Below the pieces are notes generated by a model. That model was given only the letters and a program-made list of their open reading frames with translations. It was not told where the DNA came from and did not search any database. Source: Gonatopus flavifemur (lineage: Eukaryota; Arthropoda; Insecta; Hymenoptera; Dryinidae). From it: a stretch of 64,000 bases of DNA. A program made the translations under genes and the position numbers. The stretch spans positions 1,984,001 through 2,048,000 of the forward strand of contig JAFFJZ010000029.1 of the NCBI GenBank assembly GCA_018340375.1. Direction: 5' to 3'. Shown piece by piece: positions 31,641-43,683 of this stretch. Position 1 is the first letter of the stretch. Every line of letters starts with the position of its first letter.

Positions 31641-31987
31641 TAGTATACCAGCACGGAGTGCCTATTGCACCCATTATCGTACGCTCTGACCGTATCTTCT
31701 AAAATATTTGAGTAATGCAATTGAAAGTTGGATAGTTTTTCATTTCATGCAATACTGATTGATGATCGGTGGAGTTGTCTGTATGTCCGTCTGTCTGTCT
31801 GTATCTGGGATAACTCTGGGCCTAGTGGACCAAATTGGATGAAATTTATAGAGGACCTTCTTCAAATCCTTCCCCAGAGACGATTTCTTTTTTATTGCAA
31901 TCGGACAAGTCCTTCTATTTTTTTTGGATTTTTTTCTGAAAATAGGTGATCTCGGAGAAAATTTTCTCCGCTGTATACATATATATA
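31641..31987. other. Non-coding with CTGT microsatellite and palindrome
   Basis: A (ctgt)n run at 31779-31802, and a perfect 18-bp palindrome CGGAGAAAATTTTCTCCG near 31953. The segment 'gtgatctcggagaaaatttt..gctgtatacata' is present in inverted form at 34932-34972, on the other side of the rosa-type element and MITE. It may be the outer target or host repeat. Confidence 0.45.
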
Positions 31988-34624
31988 CAGGGTGGTCCAT
32001 TGGAATTAATATAGTCTAATATCTCGGGAACTAGTGGAGATGGAAGAAAATGTTCCAGATAAAAAGTTTAGGGTTCCAAGGAGGAAGTATGATGCTGACC
32101 TTGACTAATCCCTCAGAGGTCATTTTGAAGGTCATTCAGGGGTCGAGATGGTTTTTTTGAATGGGACCCCCATTTCTTCATGATGACATGGGAAAGCTGG
32201 TTTCAAACCCTTCACGAAACACTGGTCATGGACCCCTTTCCGCCCATTGGGGTGCAAGGTATGGACCGTCGAAGTTATTGATAAACTACTCTTAGCGCTA
32301 CCCAGGCACAACGACGTGGACGTGGTAGTTCTCTGTTCTCTCCGGAGTGCTTGATTATTGTGAGTCCCCTTGCCTGTCAAATGTGAGGTGCTTGATTATT
32401 GTGAGTTCCCTTGTCTCTCACATGAGGGGTGCTTGATGCTGTTACAATAATTGCTCGAAGTTACCCCCCTCTGCCTGGATACATAATCCCAGTCTCCGCC
32501 AAAAATTTGCAACCGTCTTCAGAAACACTGATCGCGGTATGTTGGCACAAACAGTGCGGATGCGATCGATCATGTCCTCACTCGTTGTTGGTTGGGCCTT
32601 GAATACTTCGTCTTTCAGAAATCCCCACAAGAAAAAGTCGGGAGATGTCAAGTCGGGTGAGCTGGAGGCCACGCAACTGGCCCACCTCGTCCAATCCACC
32701 TTCTCGGGAAATGATGATCAAGGTATTCTCTCACGATCAATGCGTAATGGGGTGGCGCTCCATTTAGTTGGACCCACGTTCTCTGCCTTGTTCGTAAATC
32801 CAGATCCTCAATCAAGCCTGCTAAATGATCCGCCAGAAATTCCAGAAACATGGGGCCGTTCAAAGTGCCGTTGAAAAAATGTGGACCGACTCAATAGCCA
32901 TTGACGATCCCGCACCACACATTTACGCTCCAACGATGTTGGTTGTCGATTGCTCGATACCAATGCGGATTAACATCCGACCAGTGATGAGAGTTGTGTC
33001 TATTCAAATGCCCAGTGCTCTGAAAAGATGCTTCTTCGGAGAACATTACATAGTCGAAGAATTGAGGATCGGCAACCAGCCTTGCTCGTGCCCAGTTGCA
33101 GAATCTAATTCGAAGTCTCATGTCGTTTGGAGTGAGAGCTTGAGTTAACGTAATGTGGTGTGGTCGATATTTGACATGCTTCAAGATTCTCAAAACAGTA
33201 GTCCGGGGTATACCAGTTATTCGCGCCAACGATCTGCTACTAACATGAGGGTCCAAGTGGATAAGTCCCAATATGGTGAGTGCAAGGATATCATTCTCAT
33301 CGTACCGGTGATGTCTTAGATCTCGCTGCAATACTCCTCGTCGAGCCCTCAATTCGAGTCGACGGATGGTCGTGGGGTGTGCGATGCGGCGATCGGGATA
33401 CCGATCCCGGTCAACTCTTGCGGCTTCGTTGTAATTATTGTGACATAAGCCAAGCACAAGCATCATATCAATAATTCCAGAGGGTGGATAGTGATTCATT
33501 TCTTTGATTGAATCGAATGGAATAAATTGATAAATGTAGATGATTGAATATGCAAAGGGGGAGAATGATTGTGATGGTCTCAGTTTACAACCAGTGTTTA
33601 AATGATCACGTATTTCCGTAATCATCCACAAAACCAACCATAATAAACAGAAATTCGATGTTCCTGTTTGTTTAGGTATTCTTGCTCATCGCTTTTCTCC
33701 GAAGATCCGGACTGATTTCAATGCAGATTAGAGTTAATTTCATTGAAAAAAAAACTTAAACATAAACGAACGGGAACACTGAGTCTCTGCTTATTATGGT
33801 TGGCAGTAATGTGTACGATTTATTACGATTATTGCGTTTCAAATCGAATAAATTATTCCATTTGATTCAATGAGGGTTATAACTGAGTATCGACTCTCAA
33901 AAATTGTTGAAAGGTTGCTGGAAACATTGGAAGTATTGACCATACCACATAACGTCGGTTAGGATGCACATTCGAACGGATACAAAAATCCTTCGAGCTT
34001 CCAGAGAATTCACCAAAGAGAGTTACACTGTAACAAATTTCTTTGTAGATTTACCAAAAAAATTCGGAAGTTTTTTTTGTAAATGAGGGAGGATATGATC
34101 GATCGCATCCGCACTGTTTGTGCCAACATACCACGATTATGTATCCAGGCAGAGGGGGGTAACTTCGAGCAATTATTGTAACAGCATCAAGCACCCCTCA
34201 TGTGAGAGGCAAGGGGGAATCACAATAATCAAGCACCCCACATTTGACAGGCAAGGGGACTCACGATAATCAAGCACTCCGGAGGGAACAGAGAATTACC
34301 ACGTCCACGTCGTTGTTCCTGGGTGGCGCTAAGAGTAGTTTATCAATAACTTCGACGGTCCATACCTTGCACCCCAATGGGCGAAAAGGGGTCCATGACC
34401 AGTGTTTCGTTAAGGGTTTGAAACCAGCTTTCCCATGCCACCATGAAGAAATGGGGGTCCCATTCGAAAAAACCATCTTGACCCCTAAATGAACTCTGAG
34501 GGATTTTTCAAGGTCAGCATCATACTTCCTCCTTGGAACCCTAAACTTTTTATCTGGAACATTTTTTTCCATCTCCACTAGTTTCCGAGATATTTGACTA
34601 TATCAATTCCAATGGACCACCCTG
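31988..34624 (-). mobile_element. Rosa-type (DD41D) Tc1/mariner element with ~0.5 kb inverted repeats
   Basis: Ends CAGGGTGGTCCATTGGAATT and, complemented, CAGGGTGGTCCATTGGAATT, with TA on each side (31986-31987, 34625-34626). Arms 31988-32492 and 34128-34624. The arms include the last codons of the transposase gene. Transposase on the minus strand is broken. Length 2637 bp. Confidence 0.85.
32442..33543 (-). pseudogene. Rosa-type transposase, frameshifted and catalytically altered
   Basis: The minus strand has paired helix-turn-helix N-terminal words (DPHVSSRSLARITGIPRTTV), then HHITLTQALTPNDMRLRIRF. The first catalytic position reads YVMFSEEASFQSTG, with Glu where the second rosa copy has Asp (LFSDESTFQSTG); the second reads WVQLNGAPPHYA, with Asn replacing Asp. 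The third, SPDLTSPDFFLW, is intact. Spacing across the last two fits 41 residues between D and D. Frames shift at about 32880 and 32690. The C-terminus (CIQAEGGNFEQLL) lies in the inverted repeat. Start not fixed; the upstream frame to 33637 may include non-native residues. Confidence 0.85.
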
Positions 34625-34628
34625 TATA

Positions 34629-34931
34629 CAGGGTGGGGCATTTAAAGTGTCACGGGCGTTTTTTCCAAAAATAAAATGAGATACGAGAAAATTTTTCGGA
34701 CAAAAATTGTAGGGTATCGAGGGGGACATCCGATGGTGGCCTTGGCTTTGACCTCAAATCTCATCTTCAAGGGCATTCTGAGGTCAACTCTAGTTTTTTG
34801 AATAGCATCTCATATTTTTAATAATTTTTTATAATAGCATCGATACCCTACAATTTTTGTCCGAAAAATTTTCTCGTATCTCATTTTATTTTTGGAAAAA
34901 ACGCCCGTGACACTTTAAATGCCCCACCCTG
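34629..34931. mobile_element. CAGGGTGGGG MITE, TA-flanked, ~110-bp inverted repeats
   Basis: CAGGGTGGGGCATTTAAAGT and its complement at 34912-34931, with TA on both sides. It directly adjoins the rosa-type element, sharing the 'TATA' between them. The core has 'gacctcaaatctcatcttcaa'-like words. Non-coding. Confidence 0.8.
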
Positions 34932-34969
34932 TATATGTATACAGCGGAGAAAATTTTCTCCGAGATCAC

Positions 34970-35117
34970 CAGAAGAATCCAAATCTGACTTCAAAAAACG
35001 AATTCTAGATCGCGAATCCAATATGGCACACGTGAATATGGTTATTCCGGCTCTAATGAACAAAATTATATTGTTATATGTAACACGGGTTCTGGGGATT
35101 TCCAAGAGTGCTGAATC
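34970..35117 (+). repeat. Single 'GATGGCGGA' satellite unit
   Basis: 'aatccaaatctgacttcaaaa', 'gcgaatccaatatggcacacg' and 'gggttctggggatttccaag' match units of the array at 61720-62490. It is interrupted by the element at 35118. Confidence 0.65.
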
Positions 35118-37931
35118 CAGGGTGTCAAGCACAAGGCTTGGGTCAAATTCCCGGGTGGAAAATTCAGAATTTCCTGGGTATGTTCTCAAAGTTACCTATG
35201 TTTTCCGGATACTTCTCATGGCTATGAAACAAGAGCTAAATGTTGAAGTAACCTCCACTTCTTTTCCAGCCTTTCTTCCTTAATTTAGTACAATTCTCTC
35301 AACAGTGGTCAATAAATATTTCTTTCATTCCAAAGCATATCCCTTTGTTCTGAAATATCTTCTATCAATTCACTCAAACGGCTATTGGAACAATAAGAAT
35401 ATGTATGAAATATAAATCAAATTATAAAAATATTTCTTTTTCAACAGAAAATTAAAATCTCCTTTCTCCCTACCTATGGAAGATCAGAACATTCGCACCG
35501 CTCTGAGAGGCAAAGGAGGAGGATATAGCTCCTCCTTTTCCCGTCAAAATGGTACAAATTCCCTCACCTTACATAGTTGGGGGGAAAGGAGGTTTTGAAT
35601 TTTGATTCGGAATGTGCCCGAGTCCTACCCAGACAGCACATACAGTTCTCTGCTCAACTTTTTTTATGAATTCAGTTATAAGTATTTTAGTACTAAGAAA
35701 AACGCGCTTGAATAGTAACTCTGATACCTATCCTCTTGAGGGGATACTAGCATTGGTGACTCGCAACATTGACTAGGGAGAGCTAAAATCAAAAGATAGC
35801 AAGAGACGCTAATTATTCCGTATTGGCCAGTTTATTCGAAAACTATTGAATAAAATCGTCCAAACTGGGTGGAGGCTTCTAAAGTAGCTGATCAGGTACT
35901 TCGGAAGCCTCCAGTTTCTACTGATTCTTTGAGGCGTAGAGAATCTTTAGAGACTTTGTATGTAAAAATTTAAATTATAGTAATTTTCAACAAAAACTGG
36001 CTAATACAAAATGGCTCGTGGTCTATGACTAGTGGCTGGCTTAAAGGGATCCTAGTGCTATGGGACGAGCCGCATTGTTTATTCCAAACTATTCGAAAAC
36101 TTTCCAATAAAATTCAAATATCGCTCTGTTTGGCAATTTTATATGCTATAAAGAATTGTTGTACAGAGCGGTATTTTGATTGTATAAAACCATTTTTGAA
36201 TGGTTTGAAATGAACGATTTGGCTAGTACCACGGTGCAAGTATCTCCTCAAGTGTAGAAATCATTCATAAAAGAGTTATTCTTAATTTCTCTGTTCATTT
36301 TATCCGAAGAAAATTCAATTTTTTTCATAAGAAGTTTATAAGCAGTGGTCGATAATCAATTTCCCTCAAGATGAAAGACTTGCTGAAGGACAGAAGTCAA
36401 AAAATGTTTTTCATACATCACATCTTGTGACAAAAGGGACCAACTGCAAGAAAAAATTATCGAATAGGATCGTTGAGCGAATGGGATTACACAACGCAAA
36501 AGATGTTGAATGAATTTGTAACTAATTGTTCGAATGATAAAAGTGGTGAATAGTAAGCATTTATCATTTCTAATGACTTCATTTCAAATCTTCTCTGGGT
36601 GATCCTATCCACCACGAAATGTGCATATCCACCCTGTTTCACGATACAAGATTGTGTACTATTTTTAACAGCGTAGCTTTTCAGCTGCTTTTGTGGATGC
36701 AAAAATTGAAATTGTTACAATTACACGAGTTTTATTGAAATTAATTTTCTATATTCAGCATATAAACCCATACAGTACAAGAGTCCCCGCAAAAAGCTCC
36801 CGTTATGCTCATCAATATGTATCGATTATGAATACTTTAGGATCAATATGTGCATTTGTCGAAAATGATGTTTAGAAAGAAATTATCTCACGATTTCATA
36901 AATAATTCACGAGCATTACTTTCATTAACATGTATTCACTGTAAATCGATTGAATTAATTCCTACTCGCATGATGGGGACCATCCAAAAGGCATCTGAGA
37001 AGTCTTTATGAATTCAAAACCTTCAATTTTGGCTGTCTAGCAAGGCAGTTTTATACAATCATAGCACCATATAGTGGTCAAAATCAACTCAAGACTGAAC
37101 TTGGCTTAATTATCGAACTGCCCCAAGAGAACACAACCTAAATAAATCAATTTTAAGTTGATGTTACATAAATTCGCATTCAATGAACGTTCAATAAACC
37201 TTCAAATGTCCGTACCTTTATTTTGAGTTGGATGAACGTTCGTTGAACGTTTTTGTTCTCTCGGGGTCTATACATACTGAAATGAACGCTTCTTAAATAT
37301 TTCATTATTCAGTCTCGTCAGGTACACATGAGGTACAGGAGTGATTTCTTCTCTTCTGAACATACGAAATTCGATATTTCTTTCTTAACTGGAAGGGTGG
37401 CTTTATCTTTCTTCAACATATGACTCTCAACTATCTTTCTCTGACGGCGTAAGTCTAGGGACTGATCATTCCAGTATGGCATATGGAGTTCAATGAGCTC
37501 AACCGAACTTTAGGGTTTTGACAACCATGCACTTCAATATCACAAGAAAAATTCTGATTGTTGTAGTAAAACACCCTTGGGTACCCAGTTTTTTGGTTCC
37601 AATATCCATGTGGTACCTCGTGACAATCATTTGTCAAAATTGTGGGGAATAAAATCAACTACATCGAATATGAATCATGCATAAGACCCTGTGAACATTA
37701 CAACAACTCTGGACATAGAACTTTCAAGTACAAGTTTCAATATATTATCCCTATGTTGAGTACAGTACTTTTATGAAATATTGTGATTTAAAAATCGTAA
37801 CAGAACATTTTATGTCGTTTTTTGATGCACCATCGAAATTTTCCCGGGTCATTTCAGAATTCCCGGATATTTACCGGGTTTTTCAAGAGTGGAAAAAAAT
37901 TCCCGGATTTCCCGAGTTGCTCGACACCCTG
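35118..37931. mobile_element. Non-autonomous 2.8 kb element with 6-bp TGAATC target duplication
   Basis: TGAATC at 35112-35117 and 37932-37937 flank ends CAGGGTGTCAAGCACA and, complemented, CAGGGTGTCGAGCAAC. Both ends then show 'ttcccgg' blocks. The related sequence at 62868 ('ggtgctgaatcaaatct') is the empty site. No transposase frame is seen inside; interior 35818-36235 is rich in short hairpins. Superfamily unresolved. Confidence 0.65.
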
Positions 37932-38165
37932 TGAATCAAATTCTAGGCTCCAGTGTTAATAAAGAAAATAATAATTCCGACCTTCCCGTGTAAGCTTTGC
38001 TGCATCCGAAGACTCTTCAAGAGCTGGTGGACGTTATGACAACTGTCCAGTAGTGAGAATCCAAAAGTGAAGGAAGTAGCTATTGAAACAAATAAAGCCT
38101 GAAAATATTCGGATTCATTTCTAAATTCCGCTTAAATAACCCTTCGTTACGCTTATTACCAGGGT
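37932..38165 (+). repeat. Dispersed repeat Y, copy 1
   Basis: Direct match to 62868-63056: 'cgtgtaagctttgctgcatcc', 'gttatgacaactgtccagta', 'gaatccaaaagtgaaggaag' and 'ccttcgttacgctta'. Non-coding. At 38161 a further CAGGGTGGCGATAAA end with 'attcccggttttcc' begins, whose partner end I could not find. Confidence 0.7.
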
Positions 38166-38368
38166 GGCGATAAAAATCTCATTTTCAAATTCCCTGAGAA
38201 TTCCCGGTTTTCCAGGAGTACTTTTTGTGAATTTCCCTGAGGTTTGTGAACTTTTATAGTATGTACAAATAAAATGTTTTCCAACGCTTGAGTATCAATT
38301 ATTTCGATTCAGAAAATAGAATTTTGATGATAACCATAAAATTTGATAATTTTCATCGTTTAACGCAA

Positions 38369-38780
38369 ACGGAGAGATATTTATAGTTAAATTTACTACG
38401 TGATTATTGAAACCGAGGAACAGACTGACTTTCCAATGGAATTCACTGTAAGACATTGTAAATGTGATTAGGTGTCTACAGAGTAAAAAATTTTGTGTAT
38501 TTTTAACACATGCGCATGTCCCAAACGGTCCACTCAAAATTCGTTCTAAGTATTGATACAAAGAATGTGTGGAATTGACGCGAAGGTGTTAATTTACATT
38601 GAAACTCTATCAATTTGATGATTTGTTGTGTTGACTTTCAATACGAATATTGAGTGGACAGTTTTTGATACGAAATTTTTTACTGCGTATTGTTTCGTTA
38701 TAGTAAATTTTATTGTAAGTTCAACCTGTTCTTCGATTACAAAGCACTATAGTAAATTTAATTCTACATATCTCTCCATG
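38369..38780. mobile_element. Foldback MITE with another MITE inside
   Basis: Outer arms 'acggagagatatttatagtt' and 'aattctacatatctctcc' are inverted. An inner pair (CAGAGTAAAAAATTTTG at 38479 and its counterpart ending at 38685) includes 'tccactcaaaattcg' / 'cgaatattgagtgga'. Non-coding. Confidence 0.6.
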
Positions 38781-39102
38781 CAGAGTTGATATAATAATAT
38801 ACTTTCGAGTATTTTATATGGTTTATGACACCTCCGTCAAAAGTCACCGCGAGTCACACCTAAGATTGCCTAGGAACCCACATGAAAATCAATGGGTACC
38901 CATGAAATTCCCAGAAATTCCCATGAGACTCACCTGGATTTTCTTGATCGGGATGTAAAAAACACTGAGTATTTTACGTGCAAAATCAACTTCTTGCTCT
39001 TGAGGAGGGTTAAAGGATCTTACATACATTATACTTCAGAAACCAGGTATATTACGTAACAAACCCAGCTCTGGTAAAATACATGACAAAATAAGAGTAA
39101 TA
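38781..39102. other. No gene recognised
   Basis: AT-rich intergenic sequence; nothing supported. Confidence 0.35.
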
Positions 39103-39312
39103 CAGTAGAACTCCAATCATCTGAATCGCTGATTTTCCGAATCGATTTCAGAACGGTTTTTTTTCTCTCTCTTTTAAGACGCACAGTTGAGTATGTATAG
39201 TTCTTCTTCCTTCAAAAAATCCCTTTTCTCCGTAAAAAATCCGATTATCCGAATATTTGATTATTCGAATGGGGTCTGGTCCCAATTGATTCGGATAATT
39301 GGAGTTCTATTG
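39103..39312. mobile_element. pogo/Tigger-like MITE
   Basis: CAGTAGAACTCCAATCATC and, complemented, CAATAGAACTCCAATTATCC, with TA on both sides. These ends match the well-known pogo/Tigger terminal pattern. 210 bp, no transposase. Confidence 0.8.
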
Positions 39313-40279
39313 TATTTATGGATTGAAACCACAGGTTCCATCTCAAAAAAGTGTCTTGTTTTTTTTGCCTCAAAAATGACCTCCTGGCAGGTTCGAAATA
39401 TGTGTTGTATAATAATTATTCTACTGTTGCATAAGATATCTTAGACTTGTCTTGAGATATCTTCAAGACATTAATTTTTATCTGGGAAGTAGTGATTTGT
39501 TGAAATGCAATAACCTCATTATCTAATTTCAGTAGTATACTTATATCTATACCTATATCTATGTAATGTATATCTACAGACGTACATTGGAATAGGCTGC
39601 GTAAAAATTAAAAGTTGTACACAATAATACGTTCACTATTAACTTCTTGACAATTAGCAGATTGAAAACAGAAAACGCGACGTAATACGTCGCAAGAAAG
39701 GTCAGTTGTTCCCCTCGCTGTCACTTGTTCATGTGCTAAGTATTGCCAACTTTTGTTGCACTTCGCCATGACACCATAGCATCAGTGGTATACATTTCTG
39801 ACGTCTAAGACTGTACTTGCACGCCCTTCTTACTACTTCATTTCACTTGTACTAGATATTAATGTGGCACGTATGGATTATCAAGAGGAGGGTGATCTGA
39901 AAATGATTCTTCATGTATGCAAAGGGATATCGGATTGTATGTCATTTCTAATTTGAAATCGCACGTAGGTGGATGAATTCAAGATAAATGTATCGACTGG
40001 ACATGAGATAGATTTTTATAATACATCAAAACGAATTCATGAATATCATATTGTTGTTAAATATCTTATGTTAGAAAATCTGGTAGAATTTACAAGTCAA
40101 TCTAAAATAAACTTCATTTTCATAAACTGATTCGTTTTTAGTTCCGAAAAATTTTCGCGGGAGCAAATTTTTCAAATTTTTTGGTCGATTTGGTCATCAC
40201 CTCTTTACCAGCACTTGATGAAATTTGCAAGCCCACACAGCACGCTGGTCCCGATATATTTATAAAGAATTCTTTAATA
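39313..40279. other. No gene recognised
   Basis: AT-rich sequence with scattered stops; no repeat ends identified. Confidence 0.35.
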
Positions 40280-40473
40280 ACCCTGATGACATCGGCTGAA
40301 ATCAATCGGCCAACTTATGTAACTTTTTATAGGAAGTTTTTATGAAAAATTCAGGAGGATCAAATGAACAATTGGAAAATACTCAATCGATTTCTGTCGT
40401 GAGAAATACTGTGACATTTTTTAATGAGAAGTTACAGTAGTTAGCCGATAGATTTCAGCCAATGCCCTCAGGG
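40280..40473. mobile_element. CCCTGA-ended foldback MITE
   Basis: CCCTGATGACATCGGCTG and, complemented, CCCTGAGGGCATTGGCTG; ~35-bp arms. 194 bp. Confidence 0.55.
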
Positions 40474-40954
40474 CCATGATTCTTCATGAATACATCGTGG
40501 GATTCTCTGAGCGTCCCTGTTATGACAGTTCAAAATGAGTCCTTTATGAATCTCTGGTATTCAAAAAGAATGATCAAGGATTCTTTATGAATGCTTTCAG
40601 AACTGACATAATGAGGGCTCTCAAATATTGGGGATGTTGGTGGCTTGGACAATCCAACCAAATACTTAAGGAAAATATCTTTCAAGGGGATAGCCTGGCG
40701 TAGAACAAGAGAAGACAAACACCTTTTTTTGTTTTTCATTTCGGAAAAATTACCCTCCAAATTTTTTGGAGTGAAAATCCACTCCTAAAAAGTGAAAATA
40801 CTGCAAGTCCAACAAGAGTGAGATTTCACCCCTAGAGAGTGAATTTCCACTCTTTTTCCATATTTGCTGCTGTACCTTGCTCAAACTTTCACATAATTGT
40901 TGACATTGTTCCGGGTTATCTACAGTGATTAAATGATCCATTATTATATATATA
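40474..40954. other. No gene recognised
   Basis: Contains 'gagtgaaatttcactc'-type short self-complementary words at 40770-40860. No supported gene. Confidence 0.3.
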
Positions 40955-41522
40955 CAGGGTGTATCAGAATTCGCGGACCGGATTTCACAGATGTATTCTG
41001 CAGCCGAAATGTAATAATTTTTCGGTTGGACATTTTTTTCGGACGCTTAGTTTTTGAGATATGGGCATTCTTAGATTGTTTTTCAAATTCGAAGAATTCA
41101 AAAGCACTTTGTGCTACATACTTGAACTTGACACCATCCGCTCAGTTGGAAAACGGCGGATTTCTGGCAAAGAAATTGAACTATCCTATCACTTTTTGTT
41201 CCAGAGCTACAGCAATTCAAAATTGCTGAATTCTGATTGGCTGCAAGCTCAAAAATTCCAAATCGCTGTAGCTCCGGAACAAACTATGATAAAATAGTTC
41301 AATTTCCTTCTTGAAATCTGCCGTTTCCCAACTTAGCGAATGGCGTCAAGCTCAAGTATGTAACACACAGTGTTTTTCAATGATTTAGATTTGAAAAAAA
41401 TCTAAAAACGCTCATATCTCAGAAACTACGCCTCCAAAAAACAATGTCCAAACGGGAAATTATTGCATTTTAGCTATAGAATACACCTGCGGAATCCGGT
41501 CCGTGAATTCTGATACACCCTG
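40955..41522. mobile_element. Palindromic MITE CAGGGTGTATCAG, TA-flanked, ~280-bp arms
   Basis: The two halves are inverted copies (start CAGGGTGTATCAGAATTCG; end its complement), meeting near 41235 at 'gaattctgattgg'. TA at 40953-40954 and 41523-41524. ORFs on it are symmetric by-products. Confidence 0.8.
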
Positions 41523-41737
41523 TATATGATTGGTGTTCATTGTATCATTTCCATTGTAGAATAAAATGAATAGAGTGAAAAAGAACTTTCTTTGTGTTGA
41601 TTTTTTGTTGTGACGTTTACGTACGTAAATTTGCGTTTTTGATAATAATTACCCAGATCAGTGTTCCCTCCGCAAAATTGATTACATTTAGGACAAAACG
41701 CTTCATTTTTACGCCAGAAATTCATTCCTCCGCCATG

Positions 41738-41860
41738 CCCTGGTGAAAATAAAACGTGCCACAATGTGCGAACAGTGTGCAAACAATGCAAATCTATGCC
41801 ATTATTTCCCACTGTTGGCACGCTGTTCGTACAACGTGGCACGCCTTATTCTTACCAGGG
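41738..41860. mobile_element. CCCTGGT-ended foldback MITE
   Basis: CCCTGGTGAAAATAAAACGTG and, complemented, CCCTGGTAAGAATAAGGCGTG. The ends resemble those of the 22838-27489 element, so it may be a short relative. 123 bp. Confidence 0.65.
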
Positions 41861-42290
41861 TAAGCTGTCATATTTCCGAGTCAGACACATGGGGAGAAAA
41901 TTCTAAATTTCTCTGCGAGTGCGATTTGCAAGGAAAGGTATAAATTCGTGCAGAAAATTCTTTCTCTCGTCGAATGATTCCTCTATTTGTCAAGCAGAAA
42001 ATTGTCGAAAAAATTCTACATTTCTCAATAAAACACCTTCGTTCAAAAATTTGGGAATTTGCAGGGAAATTTTCACTGGTGATAGAAATTTTCAGAGATA
42101 TCCGGAATTCCATAGAGTTTGATTGTATAAATTTGTCGAAAAAATTCTTCCTTTTTCTGAATATCACAACAATCGAGTTTTGTGAAGAAATTGTTGGAGT
42201 TTTGAAGAGAAATATTTTTAATGGGGTGTCGCTATTTCTTTTCTTGGCTCCAAATATGGCAGCCCGCTCAGCGGTCCATGCTCTATGTCT
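41861..42290. other. Non-coding, 'gaaaattct' word-rich
   Basis: Repeated degenerate 'gaaaattct' and 'agaaatttt' words, but no clear unit length and no gene. Confidence 0.3.
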
Positions 42291-42920
42291 GTAGGAGTGA
42301 GCGTGGCAATGGAATTACGAATAACGAAGGAGCGATGCGGTTGAGACCGCTTGCGTCTTTGTTGATTTCATAAAGATCGAAGAATTAATAATGTCAATAA
42401 GGAGTCTTTTCAGTAACACAATGAAACGGAGATGGTTCAGTGAAGATGGCTGCCGAATGTGATGAAATTCATATTAAAATTGAAATCATTTGGAGATAAA
42501 GGTATTGTGATATTCGAAAAGATTAACACATTGAATTTTTTTTGTTATAACTCATGTCATTCATCTATAATCCTCTTTGATGGATTTTAGTTTCAGGTTA
42601 CATGAGCAAAGAATTTTCATTGGCTATTTTAATGAAATTCCTAAATAATACTAGGTTACTAGATGGGTTCTCCCGTTTCACTACATTTCAGTGACTCACT
42701 AAAAAGGCTCCTTCCTGACATTCTTATTTCTTTGTACGTTTGTGCAATTCGTCTCTCTCACGCTAATGCGTTCCTCTTTCTGACGATAATTTCTAGGGAG
42801 TGCGCATTTCAGTATATCATAAAGCCAAGAGGGAATCCTATGAAAATGTTTTTATGTTCGTTCGGTAAATACCGCCATTTCATGCCATTATGATCTTCGT
42901 CATGTGAAGCTGAAATTAGG

Positions 42921-43030
42921 AGTGCCTGTAGAAGATTCGAAACCTTGGATAGAAAAAGAGGTTATATGCTGTGTCTCTTTCCAACCAATGATTCGAATCT
43001 TTTACATTTCGAATCTTCTACATGCACTCG
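42921..43030. repeat. Hairpin, ~22-bp arms
   Basis: 'gagtgcctgtagaagattcg' pairs with 'cgaatcttctacatgcactc'. It lies within a 3 kb field of foldback modules. Confidence 0.6.
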
Positions 43031-43394
43031 AAATCAGGGGGGAAACTGAGTGCAGAACAGTGGGTTGGAAAAAGAGGGGGATGTCTGCTTCTGTTTTCAA
43101 CGAAGGTTTCGGTATTGTGGTTTCCGTTAAATTTCTACTCCATGCGACTCGGGCTCAAGGCCCGTGTCACGTGGAGTAGAAGTCAGGCAGAAAGCGGGCG
43201 CGGGACTCTCAATTGAAAAAAAGAGGGAAATGTTTGCCTCTTTTTTCAATTAATGGTTCCGCGTTGCACTTCCTGTCATGTTTCCATTGGTAGTATACCA
43301 TAATACATAATTCATGTCATTAGTTGAAAACTGACTCTTTTTAGTAATTTCCCTATCAGTTATCGGTTCTGAAGCAATAAAAAACATGTATTAT

Positions 43395-43660
43395 GGGCAT
43401 TATCATTAAGCTGAATAGATACTGGAGTTAGCGCGTCAATGGAATCGCGTTTGATGAGAGAAAGAGGTACGATTGGGAGTGCTTGTGTCTTTGTCTATTC
43501 CATCAAAACGGCGAGACAGAGGATCAAATGTGTGTGCTTTCATGTTCGTTCAATAAACAGCGTTGTCTCCTTCTGATATCCTTCCTCTCATCAATCGCGA
43601 TTCCATCGCCGCATTCACTCCAGTATGTATTGAGCTCAATGGGCATTATGGATTATGGTA
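43395..43660. mobile_element. Foldback module 1
   Basis: 'atactggagttagcgcgtca' and 'ggaatcgcgtttgatgagag' pair with 'ctctcatcaatcgcgattcc' and 'cactccagtatgtattgagc'. Imperfect arms of about 80 bp around a 110-bp loop. Confidence 0.6.
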
Positions 43661-43683
43661 TAGAATCTTTACATTTCATGTGA

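Noticed and set aside
31740..32000. 86-residue minus ORF over the CTGT microsatellite
   Set aside because: Low complexity and overlapping a transposon boundary; not a gene.
41061..41297. ORFs in the 40955-41522 palindrome
   Set aside because: Symmetric by-products of a perfect inverted repeat without coding bias.
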